Positions 1 to 8,688 of a stretch of 64,000 nt of DNA are shown here, in pieces. The notes below the pieces were generated by a model, which was not told the origin of the DNA, ran no database searches, and saw nothing but the letters and a program-made list of their open reading frames with translations. Made by a program: the position numbers and the translations under genes. Numbering within the stretch: position 1 is the first letter of the stretch; each line of letters opens with the position of its first letter. The DNA is from an uncultured Verrucomicrobiales bacterium (GTDB taxonomy: Bacteria; Verrucomicrobiota; Verrucomicrobiia; Verrucomicrobiales; DEV007). Where the stretch lies: the NCBI GenBank assembly GCA_937922595.1, contig CALAIY010000028.1:30422-94421 (forward strand). Reading direction: 5' to 3'.

Positions 1-266
1 ACATCCAAGCTCTAGCAAAGAAAACCCCTCACTTTTCCGGTGCAGACCTAAAAGCCATGTTCGATACCGCCACCGAAGCCGCCCTCGAGCAGGCAATGAA
101 AAAAGGCCGCATCATCCCGCTCGACACGAAGACTCTCACCAAAGCCGCAAAACAACTAAAGCCCTCCACCAAGAGCTGGTTCGAAAGCGCCAAAAACTAC
201 GCCCTCTACGCCAACGCCGGCGGAGAATATGATGACGTGCTAGAGCACCTCGGATTGAAAAAATAA
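1..266 (+). CDS. AAA ATPase, C-terminal fragment (5' truncated by window edge)
   Basis: The open frame enters from the left edge (first full codon at 3) and ends with TAA at 264-266. The readable 87 residues look like the lid and tail of a Vps4/FtsH-like AAA ATPase: a sensor-2-like stretch FSGADLKAM near the start, then a C-terminal helix region PSTKSWFESAKNYALYAN and a YDDVLEHLG ending. That Pro-Ser-Thr...Trp...Ala-x-Asn-Tyr tail is typical of a bacterial AAA subgroup whose substrates are mostly unknown. Walker A and B lie outside the window, so ATPase competence cannot be judged. A convergent terminator follows at 289-319. The family call is fairly firm; the cellular role is unknown. Confidence 0.75.
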   Translation, partial: IQALAKKTPHFSGADLKAMFDTATEAALEQAMKKGRIIPLDTKTLTKAAKQLKPSTKSWFESAKNYALYANAGGEYDDVLEHLGLKK

Positions 267-288
267 ACAGCTACCTAGCCAGTACAAA

Positions 289-319
289 AATGATGCCGAG
301 AACAAATCTCGGCATCATT
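289..319. terminator. Bidirectional rho-independent terminator between convergent genes
   Basis: A perfect 13-bp inverted repeat (289-301 with 307-319, 5-nt loop) built on GATGCCGAGA/TCTCGGCATC sits between the AAA gene and the selenoprotein gene. Read on the minus strand it is followed by TTTTTG, a good U-tract for the minus-strand gene; on the plus strand the T-tract is weak (GCTTTA). Confidence 0.85.
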
Positions 320-373
320 GCTTTACCCGAAGTCGCGAGTGACTCGCCATCCAGATTCTGAACTGGGATTCGC

Positions 374-2374
374 CTATTCGGAATCGAAGAGCTCTTCGAG
401 CGCTTTCTTCATATCGCTCAGATTTGATGACGTCGCGATACTCTCCCCTTTTCGATTGATAACGAAATAAGTGGGAAATGCATTAATCTTCAATGCACCT
501 ACGTTTGTCCCTTCTTGATCAAGAATATTCGGCCATGAAAGCTCTCCGTTTTTCTTGATAAACGCCTTCATTGTATCCGACTGATCATCAGCGACTCCAA
601 GAATTTCGAATCCTTTATCTGCGTATTTCTTTTTGAGTTCCTTCAACTGAGGGAATGCGAGAATGCAACCGCGTCACCAAGTGCCCCAAAAATCAACTAA
701 CACGACCTTATCCTTATAATCAGACAAGGAAAGAGTATCACCATCGAGTGACTCACCCGAAATAGAGATATTCTTTTTTCCCCTCACCTTGTCTTCGTAA
801 GCATCCATAGAATCGTGATCAATTCCTTTATAATTCCAACCAGACTCAGATTTGATGAACGAAAGTGGAAGCGTCTCTTCCCCATACATCTTACTTTTAA
901 GCTTCACCCAGATAGTTCCAGGATCCACCGCAGGAGCCTCTTCAGGCGCTACAATTAGCGTCCCTCCAAACTCAGACTCGGTAATGCTTCCATGAAGCTC
1001 GACAAGAGCCTTCATAAAATGAGGCGCATCCTCAAAGCTCCGGATATGCTCAGCAAGATTTTTCCGATGAGTAGCCTCCACCTCATCCGAGGCGAAAGGG
1101 CTTTCTCTAAGCCAATCGGGGATCTCAAAAGTATCGAGGCCAAGCGTCTTAACACCCAATTCAATCTCTTCACCACCTACCGTGGCCGCAATATTTGGCA
1201 CCTCATTCTCCAAAGCTAGCTCATCGACAATTATGCTGAGACGCTCGACAAGAAAAGCCTCTCTCGACTCCTTATTCATTATCGCGACAGCAGCATCCGG
1301 ATTCCCCTCAGTAAAGTGAGCAGACATCTTGGTGTAAATCTCTGCCGGAGTAAGAGCAGCCGAAGCAGTAGATGCATCTGCATCTGAAGCATCACCCACA
1401 GCAGCGAGCGCAATCACGCTACGAGCCGCAATAGCCGTGTGAAGAGTAATAAGAGGGGTCGAGCTATCAATATCGCTAAGAGTCGCCGGAGATGAGCCAT
1501 CTTGACCATTCTTATATTCCTCTGAAGCATTAGAGAGAGGCATGATCTCAGAAACGTGGCCGATCACATTTCCGAATGGGTCTAGCACAGGAGATCCGCT
1601 GCTCCCTGGCGCCCATGGGGTGCTCACGTTCATCCGAAGGCTGCGCAGAGCTTCAAGAGATGTATCATCCCCGCCGCGATCCACGCGTCCCCAATAAAAT
1701 CGATTCACCATTCCACGGCTGAAGTAACCCATTTGATCCAAAGGAGAGCTGAAGCAAAATGCATCCTCTCCCGGCCTCACATCTGCATTGAGAGCAAGAG
1801 GTGTCAGCTTGTGATCGACTTTCACAATCGCTGCATCCATCAACTCATCAAAGGCAAGAACCTTCGTCACCGGAAAAACGTTTCCATCATGATCTGCCAC
1901 CACCAGACTCGCCTTCTTCGAAGGCGGGGCATCGATTACGTGAGCACAAGTGGCCACTGCACCATCCGCAGAAATTGCATATCCTCCAGCAAGCGAAAGG
2001 TGCCAATCATCACAAGAGTCGCACAGATAGCACCACCCAATACGCACGCTTCCGGCTCGCGCCACGCGAACAACCGCCTCGGGATCAAGGAGTTTATCAG
2101 ACTTTTCCTTTAGCGTTATGGGCTCAGCTACAGGACTCTTCATCTGAGCCTCCAAAGTCTCCACGGAGAGAAGTTTCCCCTCTTCATGAAGAGCCGCAAT
2201 CAGCTTGCCCAGCTTCGCCTCATCTAGATCAAACCCTTCAGGAGATTGCTCCACAATCGGAACACCAACAGCCTGAGCGTAAATTACCGAACTGCTAGCT
2301 CCCCAGCAGACGGCTCCTGCAAAAACAGCAGAAAAAACGGATTGGCTACATCGAGACGAAAAATTCAGACGCAT
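374..2374 (-). CDS. Secreted trypsin-like protease fused to a thioredoxin-like domain; candidate selenoprotein with in-frame UGA (Sec567)
   Basis: Read through the UGA at 676-674, the frame gives 666 residues. Residues 1-35 look like a signal peptide. Residues ~105-275 are a trypsin/HtrA-like fold with His145 (TCAHV), Asp180 (LMDAAIVKV) and Ser259 (GSSGS); C115, C118 and C121 form a Cys cluster just before it. A middle region of unknown fold follows. Residues ~545-666 are a TlpA-like thioredoxin fold: VVLVDFWGTW, then UGA, then R-G-Cys570, and later a cis-Pro loop (AFPTYFVI). UGA stands exactly where the first Cys of WCxxC belongs, and homology continues in the same frame to the TAG at 376-374, so UGA is best read as selenocysteine (UxxC). 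A hairpin that could act as SECIS lies at 655-638. The protein probably acts in the periplasm on thiols or misfolded proteins. Alternatives: a nonsense mutation or sequencing error. Domain calls are firm; Sec decoding is an inference. Confidence 0.75.
638..655 (-). promoter_or_regulatory. Possible bacterial SECIS hairpin downstream of the UGA codon
   Basis: On the minus-strand mRNA, 19 nt after the UGA, UUCC pairs with GGAA (4 bp), then a C-A mismatch, then U-A and C-G, closing a loop AGUU at 648-645. The G is the second loop base, and the loop begins 25 nt after the UGA. Known bacterial SECIS elements carry a G in the first two apical-loop positions, roughly 16-37 nt from the UGA, so spacing and loop fit. 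The stem is short and interrupted, so this is only suggestive. Confidence 0.4.
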
Positions 2375-2526
2375 GAGCCAAGAAAACGGCTCATAGACAG
2401 CCCGTCAATAGCTAAGAGTCTACCCCGTCTAAAAAACAAATCCAAGCCTGGCCAATTGGCAATATCCATCAACGCCCCCCTAAATCGTGTGGCCGCAATC
2501 TGGTTTGCGCCTATCATTCTCCGCCC

Positions 2527-3807
2527 ATGTCTTTCTCGCCCCCATCTTCCCGCACCCAAATCTACCTCGATCAAGGGCGGTATGAAGAAGCAGCGAAGCT
2601 GCTCCGTGAGCAGCTAGCATCATCTCCAGATGATGTCGTGACGCTGCTCCAGCTCGCCACCTGCTACTACCAAGATGATACTGACGAAGGCAATACGAAA
2701 CGCGGGCTCGAAGCCATCGAATCCGCGATTCGGCTTGAGCCCGAATTCTCCCCAGCGCACGGACTGCACGCCCGCCTCCTAGCCGACCAGAAAAAATACT
2801 CCCCCGCCCTCGCCGCCGCACAGCAAGCGATCGCACTCGATCCCTACGACTCAGATAGTCATGGAGCAGAAGCAGTCGTCCACGCGAAGCGCCAGCACTG
2901 GGCTCTCGCCGAAAAAGCAGCCAAACGCGGCCTCGCCATCGACCCCGAGGACAATCCCTGCTCCGCCATCCTCACTCACGCCCTCCTCATGCAGGGTAAA
3001 ACATCCGAGCACCAGGAAGAGCTCGGCTACCGAATGAGCCGTGATCCCGAGGATCCCTACACCCATTTTAATATGGGACTCGCCGCACTCCGCTCAGGCG
3101 ACCACCGCCAAGCCGAAGTCCACCTCAAGGAAGCCCTTCGCCTCCAACCCGATTTCGAGCCCGCTCGCCAACTCCTCCTCGAAGCATTTCGCTCCCGCTC
3201 GCCCGTCTATCGAGGATTCCTCAAATTCTCCTTCGCCCTAAGCAAGCTTCCCCCGCACTACCGAACAGGTGCGGTCATTGCGATTTACCTCGTTTTCCGC
3301 ACCCTCCGCTCAGCGCTTGATACGGCCGCGCCCATCGCCGCCGCCGTTCTCACCTACCTCTGGCTCGCCTTCTCCCTCTTCTCATTCATCGGCCGTGGCC
3401 TGGGAAACCTCATCATCCTCTGCGACCCCTCCGCCCGCCTTGCACTCAATGCACGAGAAACTCAAGAAGGCCTCTGCGTAGGCCTCCCCATAGCACTCTC
3501 ACTTCTCACCCTCATCGCAGGAATCGGCCTAAGCCTCCCACTACTCCTTATCCTCACCGCCTGCCTCATCGCCCCCGCCATTCCTGCATCAGTTTACTTC
3601 CAAGCCGAAAAACGTGCCGGGCAAAAAATCTACGGCACTGCCGCCGCCATCACCACCCTCTGCGCCGCAATCGTCTTCATCGGATCTTTTTTCTCTTCAG
3701 ACGTCGCCCTTCCTCTCCATCCGCTAACCAGCCTTCCCCTACTCCTCGGAGCCGGCATCGCCTTCGCCACCACCTGGGCCGCACTCTTCAACTTCAAAAC
3801 TGACTAA
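2527..3807 (+). CDS. TPR-repeat protein with C-terminal membrane domain
   Basis: A 426-residue protein starting at ATG 2527. Residues ~8-220 contain about six tetratricopeptide-like units (for example YEEAAKLLREQL, ALAAAQQAIALDP, AEVHLKEALRLQPDF). Residues ~245-426 are strongly hydrophobic, with about five to six membrane segments (roughly 247-262, 267-287, 317-337, 338-357, 369-389, 400-420). There is no N-terminal signal peptide, so the TPR part is probably cytoplasmic and docks partners at the inner membrane. It is divergent from the selenoprotein gene and convergent with the FKBP gene. No enzymatic motif was seen and the partner is unknown. Confidence 0.75.
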   Translation: MSFSPPSSRTQIYLDQGRYEEAAKLLREQLASSPDDVVTLLQLATCYYQDDTDEGNTKRGLEAIESAIRLEPEFSPAHGLHARLLADQKKYSPALAAAQQAIALDPYDSDSHGAEAVVHAKRQHWALAEKAAKRGLAIDPEDNPCSAILTHALLMQGKTSEHQEELGYRMSRDPEDPYTHFNMGLAALRSGDHRQAEVHLKEALRLQPDFEPARQLLLEAFRSRSPVYRGFLKFSFALSKLPPHYRTGAVIAIYLVFRTLRSALDTAAPIAAAVLTYLWLAFSLFSFIGRGLGNLIILCDPSARLALNARETQEGLCVGLPIALSLLTLIAGIGLSLPLLLILTACLIAPAIPASVYFQAEKRAGQKIYGTAAAITTLCAAIVFIGSFFSSDVALPLHPLTSLPLLLGAGIAFATTWAALFNFKTD

Positions 3808-3820
3808 CCAGTCCACAAAA

Positions 3821-3850
3821 AAGGGCACCCAGCGCTAGCCAGGTGCCCTT
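3821..3850. terminator. Convergent terminator between the TPR and FKBP genes
   Basis: A 9-bp perfect stem AAGGGCACC/GGTGCCCTT (3821-3829 with 3842-3850). On the minus strand it is followed by TTTTG, serving the FKBP gene; on the plus strand it follows the TPR gene by 13 nt. Confidence 0.75.
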
Positions 3851-3863
3851 AGTAATTCCAAAT

Positions 3864-4916
3864 TTACTCCGCCTTTTTTTCCTCAGGCTTAGCCGCCTCT
3901 TTTTTGCGTGGCGGAATATCAACAGCCACTGGAGGCGTCACTGCCGTGACTGGCTGCCGCTTTGGCCTAGCCGCAGCACCTGGAGCAGGCTTTGCCGGAG
4001 CAGCCGTAATATTTACTAACTCCACATCAAAAATGAGCGTGTCCATCGATCCAATTTCCCCACCCTGACGTGGGTTTTTTCCATACGCAAGATCACCAGG
4101 AATCCAGAGGCGGAACTTATCCCCCTGATCCATCAGCTGAAGACCTTCCGTCCAGCCCTTAATCACGCGATTTACCCCAAAAGTCGCAGGCTTGCCTTCC
4201 GCAGACTCATCGAAAACAGTTCCATCAAGCAGCGTGCCCTTATAGTTCACTGTCACCCGATCCGTGGCCTTCGGCTTATTCTCTCCCTCGCCCTTTTCGA
4301 GCACAAGATACTGAAGACCGCTATCGGTCGTGATCACGCCCTCTTTCTTGCCATTTTCTGCCATGAAAGCTTTACCAGCCTCCTCATTCTTAGGCCCCTC
4401 TTCCTCCATCTTCTTCTTCCATTCCTCAGTCTCTTTCTTCCTCTTCTCAGCAGCAGCTTCCTGCATTGCAGCACGAAGCGCATTCATCCCAGCCTGCATC
4501 TGAGGATCATCGAGCTTGGTCTCGCCGCCAGAAAGCTTTTCACGCATCCCTGTTGCGATTCCATCGAAGTCGACATCCACCGCATTGCGAAGCACATCGA
4601 GCCCCACAGAAACACCAAATGCATAATCCTTCGTTTGCGCCTCCTTCAGCACATCCTGAAGACCGCGAATCACATCATCCACATTCACCTCAGCACCATC
4701 TTGGCCAAGAGTAGATGAAGCACGCTGCGCGAAAAACATCCCCAGCGCATAGCTATTCCGCTCCGCTTCCGAAGAAAACCCATCTGGGAGTGCCTCCTTT
4801 TCAGCAGCCGGAGTCGGCATACCTGGAAGTTGCGGGGTCGCCGGGCCTTTCTGCCCGTATGCAGTACCACAGAGGGCACCGGCCAAAGTAATTCCAAAAA
4901 TCGCTCGTTTCGTCAT
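3864..4916 (-). CDS. Exported FKBP-type peptidyl-prolyl cis-trans isomerase (Mip/FkpA-like)
   Basis: A 350-residue protein. Residues 1-21 are a signal peptide ending AYG. Residues ~50-145 resemble the FKBP N-terminal dimerisation domain (RNSYALGMFFAQ, VSVGLDVLRN). A charged helical linker rich in Lys/Glu follows (~150-190). The FKBP domain (~198-305) shows DRVTVNYKGTLLDGTVFDES, FGVNRVIKGWTEGLQLM, IPGDLAYG and LIFDVELV, the usual FKBP landmarks. The C-terminus is a Pro/Ala/Lys-rich tail of about 45 residues not needed for the fold. The family catalyses proline isomerisation during periplasmic or outer-membrane protein folding. It is transcribed alone, divergently from the methyltransferase gene. 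Confidence 0.9.
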   Translation of the reverse strand: MTKRAIFGITLAGALCGTAYGQKGPATPQLPGMPTPAAEKEALPDGFSSEAERNSYALGMFFAQRASSTLGQDGAEVNVDDVIRGLQDVLKEAQTKDYAFGVSVGLDVLRNAVDVDFDGIATGMREKLSGGETKLDDPQMQAGMNALRAAMQEAAAEKRKKETEEWKKKMEEEGPKNEEAGKAFMAENGKKEGVITTDSGLQYLVLEKGEGENKPKATDRVTVNYKGTLLDGTVFDESAEGKPATFGVNRVIKGWTEGLQLMDQGDKFRLWIPGDLAYGKNPRQGGEIGSMDTLIFDVELVNITAAPAKPAPGAAARPKRQPVTAVTPPVAVDIPPRKKEAAKPEEKKAE

Positions 4917-5023
4917 GGGTTTTAAAGTGGTTTATATGTTTCCAGCACGGCTGGGTAGCCACCTTATCCACTCCCCTGCACTCCGCAATTTCAGATCGGC
5001 TCCACTTTCTTAATATCCCTCCA

Positions 5024-6034
5024 ATGCTCTCAGAAAATCTCCAGCGCGAAGCCCAGCTTCTCCAACACTCCTGGGATCGCCACACCCCGGAGCACCTCGA
5101 TGAATACCTCATCACTGCCACCGAAGACCCACGAATTAATATTCCCAGCATCCTCACCCGCGCCCTTTTTGCCGACACCCTTTTCCCCGATCAATTCGCC
5201 GCACTCTGCGACGAAGAACTCCGCTTTGGCCTCTGCCTCACCTGGCTCACCGACGCCCTCGAATCCCACCCACGAAGCGAACTCGCCGCCACCTCACCCG
5301 AATTCCCTGATGCGCCCCCCTTCCTCACGGAAACCGCCCAACTCCTCCAAGACCCCGCATTCCCCCTAATCGATTACCTCACCGAAGCCCTCGCCCTTGA
5401 GCCCGATATCGGCACCAACGACACCTTCGCCTCCTCCGTCCTCGACACCTTCGCCAACGTCTGGCAAGCCGAACTCCCCGAGCACAAACACACCCTCCCC
5501 GCCTCCCCAAAGCCCCGCGTCATCGAACTCGCCTGCGGCTCAGGAAACGACTATCGCTTCCTCCACAACTTCGGCTTCGCCCCCCTCCTCGATTACACCG
5601 GCATCGATATCGCCGGGAAAAACACCGCCAACGCAAAACGCCGTTTCCCCCAGATCGATTTCCGCACCGCCAATGCCTTCGCCACCGGCCTCCCCGACGC
5701 CTCCGCCGATATCATCTTCGCCCACGACCTCTACGAGCACCTCTCCCTCGAAGCCCTCGAAGCAGCCCTCGCCGAGACCGCACGCCTCCTCCGCCCCGGC
5801 GGCCAAGCCTGGCTCCACTTCTTCAATCTCGCCGATACCACCCAGCACGAAGCACGCCCCCACGAATCCTACCACTGGAATCTCCTCAGCCAGAGCCGAA
5901 TCCTAGAGACCCTCGCCTCCCACAATCTCACCTGCGACGCCCTCCCCATCCGCGACCTCATCCACGAAAAATTCGCCTTCCCCGGCTACTACAATCAGGA
6001 AGCCGTCCTCATCACTGCTGAGAAAATGAGATAA
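5024..6034 (+). CDS. Class I SAM-dependent methyltransferase
   Basis: A 336-residue protein with an N-terminal helical region (1-150) of unknown fold and a Rossmann methyltransferase domain from ~165: motif I ELACGSGNDY (168-177), the acidic end of strand 2 YTGIDIAG, motif II/III region DIIFAHDLYEHL, and LLRPGGQAWLHFF after it. These are standard for class I SAM enzymes. Nothing identifies the substrate. The lysine aminomutase gene starts 75 nt downstream on the same strand, so both may share a transcript, but a functional link is not evident. Confidence 0.8.
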   Translation: MLSENLQREAQLLQHSWDRHTPEHLDEYLITATEDPRINIPSILTRALFADTLFPDQFAALCDEELRFGLCLTWLTDALESHPRSELAATSPEFPDAPPFLTETAQLLQDPAFPLIDYLTEALALEPDIGTNDTFASSVLDTFANVWQAELPEHKHTLPASPKPRVIELACGSGNDYRFLHNFGFAPLLDYTGIDIAGKNTANAKRRFPQIDFRTANAFATGLPDASADIIFAHDLYEHLSLEALEAALAETARLLRPGGQAWLHFFNLADTTQHEARPHESYHWNLLSQSRILETLASHNLTCDALPIRDLIHEKFAFPGYYNQEAVLITAEKMR

Positions 6035-6109
6035 ATCCTATACTGGCGGGAAGAATCGCCTCCGTTGACTCTCCCAAGCGTATCCCTACCCTCTACGCCC
6101 CCAGCAACG

Positions 6110-7318
6110 ATGGAATTCCCCCTCTCAGAACAAAACCAAGCTCGTCTCGACGACCTAAAAAAATTCCACTCCCACGCCTTCGGCCACTGGGAAGGCCAAG
6201 TCACTCAAGACGAATGGGATTCCGCAAAATGGCAGCTGAAAAACCGCGTCAGCAGCCTCCAAGACATCGAAAGCCGCATCCCCCTCTCCGATGAAGAGCG
6301 CGCCGGCATACTCCTCTCCGGCACCAAGCTCGCCACCGCCGTCACCCCCCACTACTTCAATCTCATCGATCCAAGCGACCCGCTCGATCCCATCCGTAGA
6401 CAAGTCATCCCCCGAATCGAAGAGACCTGGGAAGACCCCGCCGAAATGGCCGACCCCTGCGGCGAAGACTCCCACATGCCCGTACCCGGCCTCGTCCACC
6501 GCTACCCCGATCGCGTCCTCTTCCTCGTCACCGACCGCTGCGCCGCCTACTGCCGCTACTGCACCCGAAGCCGCGTCGTCAGCGGAGCCGGCGATCAGCA
6601 GCTCGAAATGAACCACGAAGCCGCCTACCAATACCTGGAGAAACACCCTGAGATCCGCGACGTCCTCCTCTCCGGCGGCGACCCCCTCCTCCTCTCCACC
6701 GGGAAACTCGATAAAATCCTCACCCGCCTCCGCCAAATCCCCCACCTCGAATTCGTTCGCATCGGCTCCAGAATCCCCATCTTCCTCCCCCAGCGGATCG
6801 ACGACGAACTCTGCCAAATGCTCCAAAAGCACCACCCCCTTGGCCTCAGCATTCACACCAACCACCCCCGAGAGCTCACCACCGAAGTCCGCACCGCCCT
6901 CGAGCGTCTCGCCAATCACGGCATCATGATCGGCAACCAAAGCGTCCTCCTCAAAGACGTAAACGACGATGAAATCGTCATGCGCGCCCTCGTGCAAAAA
7001 CTCCTCCTCTGCCGCACCCGCCCCTACTACCTCTACCAATGCGATCTCATCCAAGGCTCCTCACACCTCCGAGCCTCCGTCCGTAAAGGCGTCGAAATCA
7101 TGGAATCCATGCGCGGCCACACCACCGGCTACGCCATCCCCCAATACGTCATCGACGCCCCAGGAGGCGGAGGCAAAGTCCCCATAAACCCCGAATACGT
7201 CCTCCAGCACGATGACGAACGCGTCATCATCCGGAACTACGAAGGCGAAGTCTTCGAATACCCCGAGCCAATGCCCGAACGCATCGCCGAAGCCCAAAAA
7301 GCACCCGCAGTAATATAG
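6110..7318 (+). CDS. kamA: Lysine 2,3-aminomutase (radical SAM, PLP)
   Basis: A 402-residue protein from ATG 6110 (a TTG at 6065 would add 15 residues with no homology appeal). It carries the radical-SAM cluster C144-x3-C148-x2-C151 in DRCAAYCRYC, the upstream RYPDRVLFLVTDR typical of KamA, and the PLP site IDAPGGGGKVP with the Schiff-base lysine near residue 356. In the clostridial enzyme two aspartates bind the lysine side chain; equivalents appear here as Asp in QCDL and Asp seven residues before the PLP lysine, which favours lysine over glutamate. Length matches KamA (~416) rather than the shorter EpmB. The product, beta-lysine, could be an osmolyte precursor or modify EF-P; no EF-P, ablB or epmA gene is in the window. 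Confidence 0.87.
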   Translation: MEFPLSEQNQARLDDLKKFHSHAFGHWEGQVTQDEWDSAKWQLKNRVSSLQDIESRIPLSDEERAGILLSGTKLATAVTPHYFNLIDPSDPLDPIRRQVIPRIEETWEDPAEMADPCGEDSHMPVPGLVHRYPDRVLFLVTDRCAAYCRYCTRSRVVSGAGDQQLEMNHEAAYQYLEKHPEIRDVLLSGGDPLLLSTGKLDKILTRLRQIPHLEFVRIGSRIPIFLPQRIDDELCQMLQKHHPLGLSIHTNHPRELTTEVRTALERLANHGIMIGNQSVLLKDVNDDEIVMRALVQKLLLCRTRPYYLYQCDLIQGSSHLRASVRKGVEIMESMRGHTTGYAIPQYVIDAPGGGGKVPINPEYVLQHDDERVIIRNYEGEVFEYPEPMPERIAEAQKAPAVI

Positions 7319-7659
7319 CTGTCGGCACCAAAAACTTCCTCCCGATTGCCAGCACCACCGTGAAAGAATTTACTGCAGTTTCGTAGAGCTGCATTCGGTG
7401 TCCCGCGTAAATGGTCCATGGCTCATACTCACATTGGGATTCAACGTGATCGGATCGCTAATGTATTACCCTACGAAGTATCAAGACTTCAGATCACATA
7501 GGATGGGTGGCTTCATTCGCCCACGGAAAAATAATGCCCATTCGAGAGCCAAGCAAATCAGACAACACGCGCGAAAACTTAAACCTCCAGAGAGCCAATT
7601 CCAAAATCGGCCTCCTATTCTCATCGACGGCTTCGACCTATTTACGGTAAGCTTTCTTC
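7319..7659. other. 341-bp intergenic region without a convincing gene
   Basis: The stretch between kamA and the PH-domain gene has mixed composition and no strong hairpin. A GTG-initiated frame of 89 codons crosses it and runs into the next gene, but it has no recognisable domain and its composition is unlike the neighbours. It probably holds the promoter of the 7660 gene, though I could not identify convincing -35 and -10 boxes. Confidence 0.5.
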
Positions 7660-8184
7660 ATGTTTAAAAATACAGAACAGGTCGTCACAAACGCCAAGTT
7701 CAACCCAAAAACGGGAACTTACTGGCTCTTCTCTGGAGCAATCGTGATGACGCTTACGATCGTCGGAATCCCATTTGCGATTCTCCACGTCCTTATCGGA
7801 TCAATCTTCGTGAAACGCTATATAGCAAGCCTCGAATGCACACTCATGGAACGAAAGCTCATCGTGAAGCGGGGAATTCTAAACCGCGTGGAGAAGACCA
7901 TTCCCCTCGATAAAATCACCGATGTTGGCATGGTGCAGGGGCCAATCATGAGGATATTTGGCATCCACGGCCTCAGCTTTGAAACTGCCGGCTCCGCCAG
8001 CCCCGGCGCACTCGTAACAATGCAAGGGATTGTCGATGCTCCCGGCTTCCGCGAAAAAGTGCTCAAGCAGCGCGACCGCGTCGTCGGAGACGGATCTAAG
8101 CGAGAAGGCGACGAAAGCGTGCTTTCTGTCCTCACCGAAATCCGCGATTCACTCAAGCGGCTCGAAGGGAGAGCAAACTCATGA
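7660..8184 (+). CDS. PH domain-containing membrane protein (YdbS/DUF304-like)
   Basis: A 174-residue protein. Residues ~20-51 form a hydrophobic hairpin or two tight membrane segments. Residues ~55-140 look like a bacterial PH (bPH2) domain: CTLMERKLIVKRGILNRVEKTIPLDKITDVGMVQGPIMRIFGIHGLSFET is split into short strands typical of the family, with the characteristic IPLDKITDV and a following 'G...R..GI' turn. The C-terminal ~35 residues are charged and probably helical. It overlaps the next gene by 4 nt (ATGA), so the two are translationally coupled. Exact function is unknown; the family is membrane-associated and sometimes stress-related. Confidence 0.75.
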   Translation: MFKNTEQVVTNAKFNPKTGTYWLFSGAIVMTLTIVGIPFAILHVLIGSIFVKRYIASLECTLMERKLIVKRGILNRVEKTIPLDKITDVGMVQGPIMRIFGIHGLSFETAGSASPGALVTMQGIVDAPGFREKVLKQRDRVVGDGSKREGDESVLSVLTEIRDSLKRLEGRANS

Positions 8185-8627
8185 TCGCACGCTTCCGCCG
8201 CTACCGCCTCCGGCGTGCTACAAGCAAAGTTTCCGACACGCTCACGGAACAATTCGGAAGCAAGAAGTTCTATTCGATCACCGAGATGGAAGAAGCTTGC
8301 ACCCTCGTAGGCGTCACGGGAAAACAACGTGAACTAGCGTATGCCATGTTTTCAGAAGAAGAGGTATGCAACGGCTTCCTGAGCCGGATCGGCTGCTCGA
8401 AAACAGCGAGAGACCTCCGATTCTTTGCAGCAAGCACCCTTTTTGGAACCGGAACGACAGTGGGATACGACTCTCTCTGGAACAGATTTCACGACTACAA
8501 CGATTTGGTGGTAGGAGGAATTCAGAATACCGGCTCGTTTTCCGATTCAGGTGGAGCAGGCTCCGGCGGCGATGACGGCGGCGGATTCTCTGATTTCGGG
8601 GGCGGTGATGGCGGGGGCGGCGATTGA
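8181..8627 (+). CDS. Small protein of unknown function with Gly/Asp-rich tail (DUF6559-like)
   Basis: A 148-residue protein starting at the ATG that overlaps the stop of the PH gene. The N-terminus is very basic (ARFRRYRLRRATSK). The middle (~25-110) is a compact predicted alpha/beta region with two cysteines. The last ~35 residues are almost only Gly, Ser, Asp and Phe (GGDDGGGFSDFGGGD), as in proteins with a flexible low-complexity tail. It resembles a bacterial domain of unknown function (DUF6559) from memory, without motif proof. The tight coupling suggests it works with the PH-domain protein at the membrane. Confidence 0.65.
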   Translation: MIARFRRYRLRRATSKVSDTLTEQFGSKKFYSITEMEEACTLVGVTGKQRELAYAMFSEEEVCNGFLSRIGCSKTARDLRFFAASTLFGTGTTVGYDSLWNRFHDYNDLVVGGIQNTGSFSDSGGAGSGGDDGGGFSDFGGGDGGGGD

Positions 8628-8643
8628 GCAATAAGAACACAAA

Positions 8644-8673
8644 AAAACGGCGACCGTTTCCGGCCGCCGTTTT
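8644..8673. terminator. Bidirectional terminator at the end of the rpsD operon
   Basis: AAAACGGCG (8644-8652) pairs with CGCCGTTTT (8665-8673). On the minus strand it ends in seven T residues, serving the ribosomal operon; on the plus strand it ends in TTTTG, serving the 7660-8627 pair. Confidence 0.9.
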
Positions 8674-8688
8674 GAAATTGGGAGTCTA

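Noticed and set aside
674..676. UGA as an ordinary stop making a pseudogene or a separate downstream gene
   Set aside because: The downstream frame continues thioredoxin homology without gap and has no good start or ribosome site of its own; the stop falls precisely on a redox Cys position. A sequencing or nonsense mutation cannot be fully excluded, and is listed as refutation.
6155..7054. 299-codon frame on the minus strand opposite kamA
   Set aside because: Low-complexity Gly/Glu/Val sequence without motif, while the opposite strand encodes a full radical-SAM enzyme.
7398..7667. 89-codon frame before the PH-domain gene
   Set aside because: GTG start, no ribosome site, no recognisable domain, and overlap with the next gene; treated as intergenic.
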